Shown in pieces: positions 47,736 to 57,723 of a stretch of DNA of 64,000 nucleotides; the stretch's first letter is position 1, and each line of letters begins with the position of its first letter. The stretch is from positions 372,001 to 436,000 of the forward strand of contig NZ_SMLL01000003.1 of assembly GCF_004681965.1 (NCBI RefSeq), written 5' to 3'. Source of the stretch: Ramlibacter rhizophilus (GTDB lineage Bacteria; Pseudomonadota; Gammaproteobacteria; Burkholderiales; Burkholderiaceae_C). Made by a program: the position numbers and the translations under genes. The notes under the pieces were generated by a model, which ran no database searches, was not told the DNA's origin, and saw nothing but the letters and a program-made list of their open reading frames with translations.

Positions 47736-48110
47736 ATGAGCCTTCGCGCCTTCATCGTCGAAGACAGCCTGACCATCCGGGACAACCTCATCGAGACCCT
47801 CGAGGAGCTCGCGTCGGTGCAGGCGGTGGGCATTGCCGAGACCGAGCGGGACGGCGCCGAGTGGTTGTGTGGCCACAGCGCGGAATGGGACCTGGCCATC
47901 GTCGATCTCTACTTGCGCGAAGGCAACGGCCTGAACATCGTGTCCGCCTGCCGCGAGCGGCGCGACGGGCAGAAGCTCGTGGTGCTGAGCAACCATGCCA
48001 GCCGGGACATCCGCCAGCGCTGCGCCCAGCTGGGCGCCGACGCGGTGTTCGACAAGTCCACCGAGATCGACGCGCTGGTGGACTACTGCGTGCGTCAGGC
48101 GGCGCGCTGA
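47736..48110 (+). CDS. Stand-alone response-regulator receiver domain
   Basis: 124 residues from the ATG at 47736; a single REC domain and nothing more. Acidic pair at residues 9-10 (VEDS), phospho-acceptor Asp57 (LAIVDLYLRE), the Ser/Thr position in VVLSNHAS and the Lys in FDKS. No DNA-binding or enzymatic output domain and no neighbouring kinase, so it may act as a CheY-like or phosphorelay intermediate. Its 3' end overlaps the convergent Na/Pi gene by 16 bp. Confidence 0.85.
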   Translation: MSLRAFIVEDSLTIRDNLIETLEELASVQAVGIAETERDGAEWLCGHSAEWDLAIVDLYLREGNGLNIVSACRERRDGQKLVVLSNHASRDIRQRCAQLGADAVFDKSTEIDALVDYCVRQAAR

Positions 48111-49795
48111 CTGGGCGCGGCCTCCGGCGCCGCTGCGAAGGACGGCTCCGGTGGCGTGGCGGTCGGACGCAGCCGGCTGGGCGCCAGGGCACCGACCGAA
48201 TCCAGGATGGGGTAGGCGATGGAGCAGATGTGCGAGTTGATCCGCTTCATGTCGCTGATCAGGTCCAGGTGCAGGGAACTCGTCTCGATGCTCTGCACCG
48301 TCTGGTCGCGAAGTCGCGCCAGGTGCGCCCCGGCGTAGGCGCGCTCCAGCTCCCGGAAGCGCGCCTTCTCCTCCAGCAGTTTCTGCGCGTCGTGCACCGA
48401 GCCGTTGAGGAAGACGCTCATGCCCAGGCGCAGGTTGTCCACCAGGCGCGCATGCAACTCGCGGATCTCGTCCATGCCGGCGGTCGAGAAGCTGCGGCCA
48501 TGCCGGATCTTGCGGTCCTCCACGTCGATCAGCACGCGCTCGATGATGTCGCCGATCTGCTCCATGTTGATGGTGAAGCTGATGATGTCGGTCCAGCGGC
48601 GGCTCTCCGACTCCCCCAGGGCCTCGCGCGAGATCTTGGTGAGGTAGTACTTGATGGCCGAGTAGAGCTGGTCCACCGTGTCGTCCAGCTTGCGCAGCTC
48701 GCCGGCCAGGCGCAGGTCGTTGGTCTCGATGACCCGGAGCATGCCGTGCATCATGGTCTCGACCACGTCGGCCTGGTGCAGGGCCTCGCGCGCGGCGCAT
48801 GAGATCGCCAGCGACGGTGTGGCCAGCGCGGAGGGGTCCAGGTGGTCGGGGCGGCCGGTCAGCAGGCTGGGGTCGGGCTTGGGCATGAGCGCGTGCAGCC
48901 GCCGCGCGAGCGGGCCGGTCAACCCCATGAACAGGACCAGCAGCATGGCGTTGAAGGCGAGGTGGAAGAACACCACTGCGCCGGCGGTGCCGGTGATCGG
49001 CGCCGCATGCTGCACCCAGGGGCCGATCAGCAGGACGGCCAGCAGGGCGCCCGCGAACTTGAACACGAGGTTGCCGATGGGCACCTGCCGCACCGCCAGG
49101 GCCGAACGCGCCGTGACCATCACGGCCAGCAGGCCGCTGCCGATGTTGGCGCCCAGCGTCAGGCCCAGCGCCACGTCCAGCGGGAGCGCGCCGGAAGCCG
49201 CCAGGGTGGCCGCGAGGAGCACGATGGCCAGGCTGGAGTAGGCCGCGATGGCCAGCACCGCGCCCACGGCGATCTCCAGCAGGATGTCGCTGGCCAGCGA
49301 GGACAGCAGCGTGCGCACGGTGGGCGACGCCGCCATGATGGCCGTGGACTCGGCCACCAGGCGCAGCGCCAGCAGCATCAGCCCCAGGCCGATCAGCACG
49401 CGCCCGAAGCGGCCCGCCTGCGAGTCCTGGCGGGACATGAACAGCACCACGCCGACGAAGATGAACAGGGGCGAAAGCCAGGACAGGTCCTGCGCGAACA
49501 GCACGGCCACCAGGCTGCTGCCCAGGTCGGCGCCCAGCATCACGGCGAGCGCGACGGGCAGTGCGACCAGCCCCTGGCCGACGAAGGACGAGACGATGAG
49601 GGCCGTGGCGGTGCTGGACTGCACCAGCGCGGTCACGCCCAGGCCGGCCAGGGCCGCCGTGGGGCGCGAGGACATGCTGCCGGCCAGCACGGCGCGCAGG
49701 TTGGCGCCGAAGACGCGCAGGATTCCGGTTCGGACCAGGTAGGTGCCCCAGACCAGCAGGGCAATTGCCGCCAGCAGGTTCAGCAGATGCTTCAT
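48095..49795 (-). CDS. Na/Pi cotransporter family protein with PhoU-like tail
   Basis: 566 residues. The N-terminal about 310 residues hold two NptA/Na_Pi_cotrans repeats with the QSST motif (VQSSTATALIVSSFVGQG) and GADLGSSLVAVLFA / GANIGSGLLAVMVTARS. The C-terminal about 200 residues form a PhoU-like helical bundle (ETMMHGMLRVIETNDLRLAGELRKLDDTV onward in pieces). It probably moves phosphate with Na+ and senses it. Convergent and overlapping with the receiver gene. Confidence 0.9.
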   Translation of the reverse strand: MKHLLNLLAAIALLVWGTYLVRTGILRVFGANLRAVLAGSMSSRPTAALAGLGVTALVQSSTATALIVSSFVGQGLVALPVALAVMLGADLGSSLVAVLFAQDLSWLSPLFIFVGVVLFMSRQDSQAGRFGRVLIGLGLMLLALRLVAESTAIMAASPTVRTLLSSLASDILLEIAVGAVLAIAAYSSLAIVLLAATLAASGALPLDVALGLTLGANIGSGLLAVMVTARSALAVRQVPIGNLVFKFAGALLAVLLIGPWVQHAAPITGTAGAVVFFHLAFNAMLLVLFMGLTGPLARRLHALMPKPDPSLLTGRPDHLDPSALATPSLAISCAAREALHQADVVETMMHGMLRVIETNDLRLAGELRKLDDTVDQLYSAIKYYLTKISREALGESESRRWTDIISFTINMEQIGDIIERVLIDVEDRKIRHGRSFSTAGMDEIRELHARLVDNLRLGMSVFLNGSVHDAQKLLEEKARFRELERAYAGAHLARLRDQTVQSIETSSLHLDLISDMKRINSHICSIAYPILDSVGALAPSRLRPTATPPEPSFAAAPEAAPSQRAA

Positions 49796-49877
49796 GTTTA
49801 AAGCATCATACGCCCGCGCTGAGCTCGCGTGGAACCCAACACGCTGCGGGACAACCCGCAGCCGTGGCGTGCACCCC

Positions 49878-50390
49878 TCAGCGCGCGCGCCGCACGCGCA
49901 GAAGTTCGTCGAGGATGAGGCCGACCGCGCCGGCGGTGATCGCCGCGTCGGCGATGTTGAAGGCCGGGAAGTACCAGCCGCCGTAGTGCAGCTGCAGGAA
50001 GTCCACCACGTAGCCGTGCATCAGGCGATCCACCACGTTGCCGATGGCGCCGCCCAGCAGGCACGCGAGGCTGAAGGCAAAGAGGCGCTGGCCGGCGTGC
50101 GAGCGCAGCAGCCAGACGATGAACAGCGCCGCGGCGATGCCCAGGGCGGTGAAGAACCAGCGCTGCCAGCCCGACGCCGAGGCCAGGAAGGAGAAGGCGG
50201 CGCCGGTGTTGTGCACCCGCACGATGTTGAAGAAGGAGGTGATGTAGGTCGCATCACCCAGGCGGTAGGCGCCCAGGATGAGGGCCTTGGTGAGCTGGTC
50301 CAGGATGAGGATCAGCAGCGCCAAAGCCAGCCAGGGCATCATGCCGGAGGCCGCACCGCCGCGGCCGAGGGAAGCGGACTTGCCGGCCAT
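49878..50390 (-). CDS. lspA: Lipoprotein signal peptidase (signal peptidase II)
   Basis: 170 residues from the ATG at 50390. Four helices; the aspartic protease signatures [20 protein letters not shown] (first catalytic Asp) and [15 protein letters not shown] (second catalytic Asp) are intact. It cleaves prolipoproteins such as the BMP lipoprotein and cytochrome encoded in this window. Its ATG overlaps the ileS stop (TGATG). Order ribF-ileS-lspA is the standard one. Confidence 0.96.
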   Translation of the reverse strand: MAGKSASLGRGGAASGMMPWLALALLILILDQLTKALILGAYRLGDATYITSFFNIVRVHNTGAAFSFLASASGWQRWFFTALGIAAALFIVWLLRSHAGQRLFAFSLACLLGGAIGNVVDRLMHGYVVDFLQLHYGGWYFPAFNIADAAITAGAVGLILDELLRVRRAR

Positions 50391-53266
50391 CACGCGTGCT
50401 GCCGGACTTCGCCGGCCCCGAAGAGGTTGCTCACGCAGCGGCCGCAGAGGCTCGGGTGGGCCGCGTCGCTGCCGACGTCGGCGCGCCAGTGCCAGCAGCG
50501 CTCGCACTTGGCATCGGGCGAGGGCCGCGCCTGCACCGACAGCGACTCGGCCTGGCGCAGCGCCACGCCGGAGCTGATGAAGACGAACTTGAGGTCCTCG
50601 CCCAGGCTGGCGAGCAGGGCGTGGTCCTCGGGTGCGACGGCGAGGGTGAGCAGCGCCTGAAGGGACGAGCCCACCTCGCCTTTCTCACGCAGGGCCTCGA
50701 CTTCCTTGTTGGCGAGGTCGCGGATCTCGCGGATGCGGCTCCAGCGCGCCAGCAGCGCCGCATCGGGCGCGCCGATCTCGGCATAGGTCTCGAAGAAGAT
50801 GGAGTCCGACTTGCCGAACAGCTTCCAGGCCTCTTCGGCCGTGAAGCTCAGGAAGGGCGCCATCCAGCGCAGCATGGCATGCGTGATGTTCCACAGCGCC
50901 GTCTGCGCGCTGCGGCGCGCATGCGACTTGGGCGCGGTGGTGTAGAGCCGGTCCTTGAGCACGTCCAGGTAGAAGGCGCCCAGGTCTTCCGAGCAGTACA
51001 CCTGCAGCTTGGCCACCACGGGGTGGAACTCGTAGGCCTCGTAGTGGGCCAGCACCTCGGCCTGGAACTGCGCCGCGCGGCTCATCGCGTAGCGGTCGAT
51101 CTCCAGCAGCTCGGACGCAGGCACCGCGTCGCGCGCCGGGTCGAAATCGCTCACATTGGCCAGCAGGAAGCGCAGGGTGTTGCGGATGCGGCGGTAGGCA
51201 TCGACCACGCGCGCCAGGATCTTGTCGTCGCCGGCGATGTCGCCCGAGTAGTCGGAGGCGGCCACCCACAGGCGGATGATCTCCGCGCCCAGCTTCTTGC
51301 TGGTCTCCTGCGGATCGACCCCGTTGCCCAGGGACTTGCTCATCTTGCGGCCCTGGCTGTCCACCGTGAAGCCGTGGGTGAGCAGGCCCCGATAGGGCGC
51401 GCGGCCGTACATGGCGCAGGCCGTGAGCAGCGAGGAATGGAACCAGCCGCGGTGCTGGTCGTGGCCTTCCAGGTACAGGTCGGCCTCCGGGCCGTTCTCG
51501 TGGCCGGCGCCCGCGTGCGAGCCCTTGAGCACCGTGGTGTGCGTGGTGCCGGAGTCGAACCAGACCTCCAGGATGTCCGTGCTCTTGGTGTAGTGCGGCG
51601 CGTCGCCCGCGGCGCCCACGCGGGCGAGGATCTCCTCGGCGCCGGCCTTGCTCCAGGCCTCGATGCCGCCGGCCTCGACCATGTCGGCGGCGACGTCCAG
51701 GATGTCCATGGTGCGCGGGTGCAGCTCGCCCGAATCCTTGTGCAGGAAGAAGGGCAGCGGAACGCCCCAGCTGCGCTGGCGCGAGATGCACCAGTCGGGC
51801 CGGCCCGCGATCATGTCCCGCAGGCGCGCCTTGCCGTTCTCGGGGTAGAAGCGCGTCTCTTCGATGGCGGCCAGCGCCATCTGGCGCAGGGTCTGCGGCG
51901 CCTTGTCGCGGGTGAACACGCCTTCGCCCTCGTCCATGCGGATGAACCACTGGGCCGCAGCGCGGTAGATGACGGGCGTCTTGTGGCGCCAGCAGTTCGG
52001 GTAGCTGTGCGTGATGCCCTCGGTCGCGAAGAGGCGTCCCGCCTCGCGCAGCGCCTCGATGATGACCGGCACCGCCTTCCAGATGTTCTGGCCGCCGAAG
52101 AGGGCGAAGTCCGGCGCGTAGCTGCCGTTGCCCTGCACGGGGTTGAGGATCTGGTCGTAGGCGAGGCCGTGCGCCACGCAGCTGTTGAAGTCGTCCAGGC
52201 CGTAGGCGGGCGAGGAGTGGACGATGCCGGTGCCGTCCTCGGCGGTGGCGTAGTCGGCCAGGTACACCGGCGACAGGCGCCGGTAGTCCGGATGCACCTC
52301 ATGGAGCGGATGACGGAAGTTCAGCCCTTCGAGCTTCTGCCCGGGGGCGGTGGCCAGCACCCGGCCCTCCAGGCCGTAGCGGGCCAGGCACTTCTCGACC
52401 AGCGACTCGGCCAGGACCAGGCGGCCGCGGGGTGTTTCCACCAGGGCGTAGACGATCTCCGGATTGAGGTTCAGCGCCTGGTTGGCCGGGATGGTCCAGG
52501 CGGTGGTGGTCCAGATGACCGCGAAGCTGGACGCGCCTGCGGCTTGCGAATCGGGCAGGCCGAAGGCACGCAGCAGCGCGGCTTCGTCGTCGGCCTGGAA
52601 GCCCACGTCCAGGGTCTGCGACTTCTTGTCCGCGTACTCGATCTCGAACTCCGCCAGCGAGGAGCCGCAGTCGAAGCACCAGTACACCGGCTTGAGCCCG
52701 CGATAGACGAAGCCGCGCTCGATCACCCGCTTGAAGGCGCGGATCTCGTCGGCCTCGTTGACCGGGTCCATGGTGCGGTAGGGATGGTCCCAGTCACCCA
52801 GCACGCCCAGGCGCTTGAAGTCGGCCATCTGCAGGGCGATCTGCTCGGTGGCGAAGGCGCGGCTCTTGGCCTGCATCTCGTCGCGGGGCAGGTTGCGCCC
52901 GTGCTTCTTTTCGATGGCGTTCTCGATCGGCAGGCCGTGGCAGTCCCAGCCGGGGATGTAGGCCGCGTCCAGGCCCTTGAGCTGGCGCGACTTGACGATC
53001 ATGTCCTTGAGGATCTTGTTGACCGCGTGCCCCATGTGGATCTGCCCGTTGGCATAGGGCGGGCCGTCATGCAGCACGAACTTCTCCTGGCCGCAGCGCG
53101 CCTCGCGCAGGCGCTTGTAGAGGCCCTGGTCCTCCCATTCGGCCACCCAGCCGGGCTCGCGCCGGGGCAGGTCGCCCCGCATGGGGAACGGGGTGTCGGG
53201 CAGGTTCAGCGTGGACCGGTAGTCGGTCTTGGCGTCTGGCTTGGGATCGGTCTTGGAATCGGACAT
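50390..53266 (-). CDS. ileS: Isoleucyl-tRNA synthetase
   Basis: 958 residues. Class I synthetase with the HIGH variant HMGH (77-80), the editing domain in the middle, KMSKS in [10 protein letters not shown], and the C-terminal zinc finger CERCWHW / [10 protein letters not shown]. Zinc-finger type bacterial IleS. A REP-like inverted pair lies in the 128-bp gap to ribF. lspA follows with a one-base overlap. Confidence 0.98.
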   Translation of the reverse strand: MSDSKTDPKPDAKTDYRSTLNLPDTPFPMRGDLPRREPGWVAEWEDQGLYKRLREARCGQEKFVLHDGPPYANGQIHMGHAVNKILKDMIVKSRQLKGLDAAYIPGWDCHGLPIENAIEKKHGRNLPRDEMQAKSRAFATEQIALQMADFKRLGVLGDWDHPYRTMDPVNEADEIRAFKRVIERGFVYRGLKPVYWCFDCGSSLAEFEIEYADKKSQTLDVGFQADDEAALLRAFGLPDSQAAGASSFAVIWTTTAWTIPANQALNLNPEIVYALVETPRGRLVLAESLVEKCLARYGLEGRVLATAPGQKLEGLNFRHPLHEVHPDYRRLSPVYLADYATAEDGTGIVHSSPAYGLDDFNSCVAHGLAYDQILNPVQGNGSYAPDFALFGGQNIWKAVPVIIEALREAGRLFATEGITHSYPNCWRHKTPVIYRAAAQWFIRMDEGEGVFTRDKAPQTLRQMALAAIEETRFYPENGKARLRDMIAGRPDWCISRQRSWGVPLPFFLHKDSGELHPRTMDILDVAADMVEAGGIEAWSKAGAEEILARVGAAGDAPHYTKSTDILEVWFDSGTTHTTVLKGSHAGAGHENGPEADLYLEGHDQHRGWFHSSLLTACAMYGRAPYRGLLTHGFTVDSQGRKMSKSLGNGVDPQETSKKLGAEIIRLWVAASDYSGDIAGDDKILARVVDAYRRIRNTLRFLLANVSDFDPARDAVPASELLEIDRYAMSRAAQFQAEVLAHYEAYEFHPVVAKLQVYCSEDLGAFYLDVLKDRLYTTAPKSHARRSAQTALWNITHAMLRWMAPFLSFTAEEAWKLFGKSDSIFFETYAEIGAPDAALLARWSRIREIRDLANKEVEALREKGEVGSSLQALLTLAVAPEDHALLASLGEDLKFVFISSGVALRQAESLSVQARPSPDAKCERCWHWRADVGSDAAHPSLCGRCVSNLFGAGEVRQHA

Positions 53267-53283
53267 GGCACGGCCTTCGGGGG

Positions 53284-53380
53284 CTTCGACAAGCTCAGCC
53301 CGGACATGCGTTGGGCGCGAGAGGGGCGGGCAAGGATCGGTGCGGCCGTTCGCCCTGAGCCTGTCGAGGGCGGCGAACGG
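53284..53380. repeat. REP-like inverted pair (REPIN-like) between ileS and ribF
   Basis: Left unit CTTCGACAAGCTCAGCCCGGAC (53284-53305, here split as CTTCGACAAGC TCAGCCCGGAC) and right unit GTTCGCCCTGAGCCTGTCGAGG (53348-53369) are inverted copies sharing TCGACA-R-GCTCAG. The right unit is bracketed by a perfect 9-bp stem CCGTTCGCC / GGCGAACGG (53346-53380). The TTCGACAGGCTCAG core is a widespread REP-type sequence in Proteobacteria. Confidence 0.7.
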
Positions 53381-53394
53381 AGAGCGTCCCAGGC

Positions 53395-54393
53395 CTAAAT
53401 TCGGTCGCGGGTGGTCTGCCGGCGGGTGGCGGCGAAGAAGGCGCGTGCTTCCTCGCAGTCGCGCGCAATGCCGGCCTTGAGCTGGTCGAGGCCGGCGTAC
53501 TTCAGCTCGTCGTGCAGTTTGTGCAGCAGATCCACGCGGATGATTTTACCGTAGGCCCCCTCGGCGCCCAGGTGCGCGGGCCAGTCCAGGCAGAAGGTCT
53601 CCAGCAGCACGCGGCCGCCGTTGATGTCCTCGGGGTCGATGGACGGCCGGATGCCGAGGTTGGCCACGCCCTCCAGGGGCCCGTCGGAGAGGCCATGCAC
53701 ATGCACCGCGAAGATGCCGCTGGCCGCCGGCTTCCAGTGGGAAAAGCGCAGGTTGAGGGTGCGAAAGCCGAGCTCGCGCCCGAGCTTGCGGCCATGGACC
53801 ACGTGTCCGCTGATGCTGTACGGACGCCCCAGCAGCGCGGCCGCGCCGTCCATGTCACCGCGCGCGAGCGCCTCGCGCACCGCCGAGCTGGACACGCGCA
53901 GCTTGTGCACCTCGTAGCTGTTCATGCGCGCGACGTCGAAGCCCCCGGCGGCACCGGCGGCGTCCAGCATGGCGTAGTCGCCCGCGCGGCGCGAACCGAA
54001 ACGAAAGTCGTCGCCCACGAGGACGTAGCGCGCGCCCAGGCCCTGCACCAGCACCTGCTCGATGAAGGCCCCGGGCGACTGGCTGGACAGGCGCGCGTCG
54101 AAGGGCAGCACCACGCACTGGTCCACGCCGCAGGCGGCCAGCTCGGCCAGCTTGTCGCGCAGGGTGGCGATGCGCGCCGGCGCGAGCTCGGGCTTGCGCA
54201 GGGCCGCGGCGAAGTAGTCGCGCGGATGCGGCTCGAAGGTCAGCACGCAGCTCGGGACGCCGCGATGCCGGGCCTCGTTGTTCAAGAGCGCCAGCATGGC
54301 CTGGTGGCCCCGGTGCACGCCGTCGAAGTTGCCGATGGTCAGCGCGCAGGCCGGCGCGATGCCCGGATGGTGGAAGCCGCGGAAGATCTGCAT
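53395..54393 (-). CDS. ribF: Bifunctional riboflavin kinase / FAD synthetase
   Basis: 332 residues. The N-terminal FAD synthetase domain has the nucleotidyltransferase site [14 protein letters not shown] (22-35) and [14 protein letters not shown]. The C-terminal riboflavin kinase domain has [30 protein letters not shown] and LETFCLDW. It makes FMN and FAD for flavoenzymes such as XdhA and the acyl-CoA dehydrogenases here. First gene of ribF-ileS-lspA. Confidence 0.97.
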   Translation of the reverse strand: MQIFRGFHHPGIAPACALTIGNFDGVHRGHQAMLALLNNEARHRGVPSCVLTFEPHPRDYFAAALRKPELAPARIATLRDKLAELAACGVDQCVVLPFDARLSSQSPGAFIEQVLVQGLGARYVLVGDDFRFGSRRAGDYAMLDAAGAAGGFDVARMNSYEVHKLRVSSSAVREALARGDMDGAAALLGRPYSISGHVVHGRKLGRELGFRTLNLRFSHWKPAASGIFAVHVHGLSDGPLEGVANLGIRPSIDPEDINGGRVLLETFCLDWPAHLGAEGAYGKIIRVDLLHKLHDELKYAGLDQLKAGIARDCEEARAFFAATRRQTTRDRI

Positions 54394-54524
54394 CGGCGCT
54401 GGTATCTTTTTGATAGCGCTCGCGCCCGGCCCCAGAGGGCCCGCGCAAGCTCGGTGTCGTTGAATCGGGTTATATTGTCTGCCGAACCCGTCCGGTCGCT
54501 CCCCCGTTTGGAAGGAGGCGTTGT

Positions 54525-55082
54525 TTGAAGGTCTTGAAGTTGTCCGCGCAGGGACTCCCGCAGTCCTGGATTTCGCTGGAACAGGCCGTGCTGCATTACG
54601 CAGCCGACGAAGTGCGCTGGGAAGTCGGCGCCCAGATCGCCGTGTTCCGCGGCGGACACAACGCGGTCTCCGGCGAGCAGTCCATCATCGCGGTGAGCAG
54701 CATCATCGGCACCAAAGGCGTGCCGAACATCAACCCCTTCGACCTGCGCCCCGGCCTCACCAACAGCAAGCTCTTCGCCCGCGACCGCAACATCTGCGCC
54801 TACTGCGGCGTGCGCCATGAGGACAGCTTCCTCACCCGCGAGCACATCATCCCGTTCGCGCAGAACGGGCGCGACCACTGGATGAACGTGGTGACGGCCT
54901 GCCGCGCCTGCAACCATCGCAAGAGCAACCGCACGCCCGAGCAGGCCCGCATGCCGCTGCTCTACACGCCCTACGTGCCCAGCCTCTGGGAGGATTTCAT
55001 CCTTCGCAATCGGCGCATCCTGGCCGACCAGATGGAGTTCCTGATGGCGCATCTGCCGAAGTCCTCGCGGCTGCATTCCTGA
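54525..55082 (+). CDS. HNH endonuclease family protein
   Basis: 185 residues with a TTG start at 54525; AAGGAGG (54512-54518) at proper distance supports it, and there is no upstream ATG. HNH domain with two zinc pairs, CAYCGVRH and CRACNHRKSN, around the catalytic TREHIIPFAQNGRDHWMNVV. A conserved gene of Burkholderiales near ribF, cellular role unknown; it could act on DNA or RNA ends. A TATATT hexamer at 54471-54476 is a possible -10. Confidence 0.85.
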   Translation: MKVLKLSAQGLPQSWISLEQAVLHYAADEVRWEVGAQIAVFRGGHNAVSGEQSIIAVSSIIGTKGVPNINPFDLRPGLTNSKLFARDRNICAYCGVRHEDSFLTREHIIPFAQNGRDHWMNVVTACRACNHRKSNRTPEQARMPLLYTPYVPSLWEDFILRNRRILADQMEFLMAHLPKSSRLHS

Positions 55083-55118
55083 TCGGGTGCCGACGAGCCG
55101 TCCGGGGAACCGGGCGGC

Positions 55119-56261
55119 ATGCCCTCACAATGCCGAGCCATGAGTAGCAGCCCCAACACGCTCAGCGCCCGGACGCTGAGTTCCTACAAGACCCTGCAGG
55201 ACTGCCCCCGACCGCCGCAGGCAGCCGCGGCCGAGGCGGCGCCCCCGTCCGCGGGGCGGCCCCTCGATGCCGGCTGGCGGCAGTGGATCGTCGAGAACCG
55301 CCTGCGCCATTGCACCCCCGCATCCATGGTGGCGACCATGGCTTCGGGGGGGGTCGATCCGCGCGAGGCGGCGGTGGCCATCGCGCAGATGGAGAGCGAT
55401 CCGGGCTACCTCGCCGCGTTGAAGATGCGCGAATTGCGCGACAAGCTGGCCTCGACCATGGCCAACCTGCAGCGGCTGTGGGAGCAGGCGCCCGACTACG
55501 CGCACGTGGAAAAGCGCAGCCGCGTCTCGCGCGAGGAGTTCATCGAGCGTTACGTCCGCGGCTGCCGCCCGGTGGTGCTGACCGATGTCACGCACGACTG
55601 GCCGGCCATGGCGCGCTGGAGCCCGCAGGACCTGAAGGAACGCTTCGGCCACCTCACGGTGGAGATCCAGGCCGAGCGCAACGCCAACCAGCGCTACGAG
55701 GTGGACAAGCTGGCGCACCGCCGGCAGGTGCGCCTCGCCGACTTCGTGGACCGGGTGCTGCAGGCCGGCCACTCCAACGACGAGTACCTCACCGCCAACA
55801 ACGAACTGCTGCGGCGGCCGGAGTTCGCGCCCCTGCTGGACGACATCGGCTCCTTGCCGCCGGTGTGCGACCGCGCCACGCTGGGCGAGCGGTCGTCCTT
55901 CTGGTGCGGACCGGGCGGGACGGTCACGCCGCTGCACCACGACACGCTGATGCTGTTCCACACCCAGGTGGTCGGCCGCAAGCGCTGGCGCTTCATCTCG
56001 CCCCTGCAGACGCCGCGCCTGTACAACCACTACCAGGTCTTCAGCGACGTGAACCTCGACGCCGTGGACCTGCAGCGCCACCCGGAGTTCGCGGGTGTCA
56101 CGGTGCTGGACGTGGTGGTCGAGCCCGGCGAGACCATGTTCCTGCCGCTGGGGTGGTGGCACCAGGTGTCCTCGCTGGACCTGAGCCTGTCCTTCTCCTA
56201 CTCCAACCTGGACGTGCCGAACACGTACACCTACGTGAACCCGAACATCACCAACTGGTGA
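55119..56261 (+). CDS. Cupin-like (JmjC-type) dioxygenase family protein
   Basis: 380 residues from the ATG at 55119; ATG 55140 is an alternative (373 residues), and neither has a strong ribosome site. The first 120 residues include a helical part (LKMRELRDKLASTMANLQRLW). From about 145 it is a cupin_8/JmjC fold: RGCRPVVLTDVTHDWPAM, VTPLHHDTLMLFHTQVVG with the His-x-Asp iron site, and FLPLGWWHQVSSLD with the second His. Relatives are 2-oxoglutarate Fe(II) hydroxylases acting on protein or peptide side chains. Substrate unknown. The CACAAT hexamer at 55126 fits the local -10 pattern and would favour the downstream ATG. Confidence 0.82.
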   Translation: MPSQCRAMSSSPNTLSARTLSSYKTLQDCPRPPQAAAAEAAPPSAGRPLDAGWRQWIVENRLRHCTPASMVATMASGGVDPREAAVAIAQMESDPGYLAALKMRELRDKLASTMANLQRLWEQAPDYAHVEKRSRVSREEFIERYVRGCRPVVLTDVTHDWPAMARWSPQDLKERFGHLTVEIQAERNANQRYEVDKLAHRRQVRLADFVDRVLQAGHSNDEYLTANNELLRRPEFAPLLDDIGSLPPVCDRATLGERSSFWCGPGGTVTPLHHDTLMLFHTQVVGRKRWRFISPLQTPRLYNHYQVFSDVNLDAVDLQRHPEFAGVTVLDVVVEPGETMFLPLGWWHQVSSLDLSLSFSYSNLDVPNTYTYVNPNITNW

Positions 56262-56282
56262 TGCCCGGCGTTCACAGCTTCT

Positions 56283-57662
56283 TCAGTAGGTCAACTCCAG
56301 CACCGTTACGTGCCCCTGTGCGGCGGGCCAGGGGCGGCCGACCACGCGCTCGCCGTTGAACTCGGCGACCACCGGCCGCTGCGCGGCTTCGGCGAGCTTC
56401 AGCTTCGCGCTCGCGACGCCAGCACCGGGCGGCACGCCCTGTGGCGGCTTGCCGTCCAGGCTCATGCGGTCGCGCGCCGGGTCGAGGTAGCCGCGCGGAC
56501 GGCTCATCGTCACCAGGGCGGCGGCGTCGCGGTCGGCCTGGGCGATGCGTTCGGGCCGCAGGTGCACGACCTCGCTGCCGCGCGGGAAGGGGCTGCGGTA
56601 GATGTGGGTGGTGGCGTAGCCGGGCGCCGAGACCACGAATTCGTAGGGCGTGGCCGGGTCGGCGGTGAAGGGTCCCCAGCGCCCATCGGCGCCGACGGTC
56701 TGCTGCCAGGCCGTGGCGCGCCGCTCGCCGGTCTGCGGGTCCACGGCGTGAATGGCCACCTGCGCCCCGGCGACGGGCAGGTTGTTGCTGAAGTCGCCCG
56801 AGCGCGGATCGTTCGAGGCGACGCCCGAGCCGAAGATGCGGCCGGACAGCTGCGGCCGCGCCTCGGGCTCGATGCGCGCGGTGGCGGGCGAGCGGCCGGT
56901 GATGAAGCGCCAGGTGGCATCGAAGGCGGCGGGGGAGAACGAGGTTTCGCGGTGGTCGATGCGCGGGATCACCACGTTGGTGGCGCCCTTGAGCGCCGGC
57001 CCGTCGGTGTCCACCCCCGTGGGCTTGCCGGCCAGCCCCACCCAGCGACCTTCGGGCTGCGCGAACTTGTCGTTGTTGTCCGAGCGGATGGTCATCCACT
57101 TCACCGGGCCGGTGACCTCGTCGCCGGCCAGGTTCTTGGGCGCGTTCAGCGCGGTGAGGAAGGGCCCGGTGCCGGAGAACTCGCTGCCCTCGTTGTAGCC
57201 CTTGATGGCATAGACGCCGTGGTTGGGCGTGCCACCCAGGATCGCGTGGCTGACCACGGCCGCGCCGCCGCCGTTCTGGATGTAGTTGCGGATGGCATTG
57301 CCCCCGCGCGAGTTGCCCACCAGGACCACCTGCGAGGCGCCGCTGGCCGCGAGCGCCTTCTCCACTTCGGCCTTGAGGGCGGCCATGTGTTCGGCCGTGG
57401 AGGTGCGTCCCGGCTGCGGCTTTGCGTCGTCGCTGCGCGCGAGCGGGTAGGGCACGTCGATGGCGTGCAGGCGATCCCGCGGCCAGCCATTGGATTCGAA
57501 CCGCCAGAGCGTGGTCTGCCAGAGCGCGGCGCTGTCGCCGTTGCCGTGCACGAAGACGATGGGCGGGAACTGCGGCGACTGCGACGGGGTCGCGCAGGCC
57601 GCGAGCAGGGCCAGGGCGGGCAGGGCGGCCAGCAGGCCGCGGCGGGTCAGGTGGTGGGTCAT
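56283..57662 (-). CDS. Alpha/beta-hydrolase lipoprotein (esterase/lipase-like)
   Basis: 459 residues. N-terminal RRGLLAALPALALLAAC contains a lipobox (Cys23) after a twin-arginine-like RRG, so it may be exported and lipid-anchored. Hydrolase domain: oxyanion HGNGDSAALW (39-48), nucleophile Ser118 in GNSRGG, and a later IDHRETSFSP that may carry the catalytic His. The C-terminal part from about 280 has a beta-sandwich, carboxypeptidase-regulatory-like repeat (VAGAQVAIHAVDPQTG, YEFVVSAPGYATTHIY). Resembles extracellular esterases and polyester-active hydrolases; substrate not known. Confidence 0.72.
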   Translation of the reverse strand: MTHHLTRRGLLAALPALALLAACATPSQSPQFPPIVFVHGNGDSAALWQTTLWRFESNGWPRDRLHAIDVPYPLARSDDAKPQPGRTSTAEHMAALKAEVEKALAASGASQVVLVGNSRGGNAIRNYIQNGGGAAVVSHAILGGTPNHGVYAIKGYNEGSEFSGTGPFLTALNAPKNLAGDEVTGPVKWMTIRSDNNDKFAQPEGRWVGLAGKPTGVDTDGPALKGATNVVIPRIDHRETSFSPAAFDATWRFITGRSPATARIEPEARPQLSGRIFGSGVASNDPRSGDFSNNLPVAGAQVAIHAVDPQTGERRATAWQQTVGADGRWGPFTADPATPYEFVVSAPGYATTHIYRSPFPRGSEVVHLRPERIAQADRDAAALVTMSRPRGYLDPARDRMSLDGKPPQGVPPGAGVASAKLKLAEAAQRPVVAEFNGERVVGRPWPAAQGHVTVLELTY

Positions 57663-57723
57663 GTGCGGACGTTGAAGCGCCGGCTGGAAGCCGGCGCGAA
57701 GAGGAAGGAAAGCGAGGAGCGCT

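Noticed and set aside
57470..57510. tRNA-like GGATTCGAACC string
   Set aside because: It is inside the esterase gene, where it codes for in-frame residues of WRFESNGW. No acceptor stem or anticodon arm around it.
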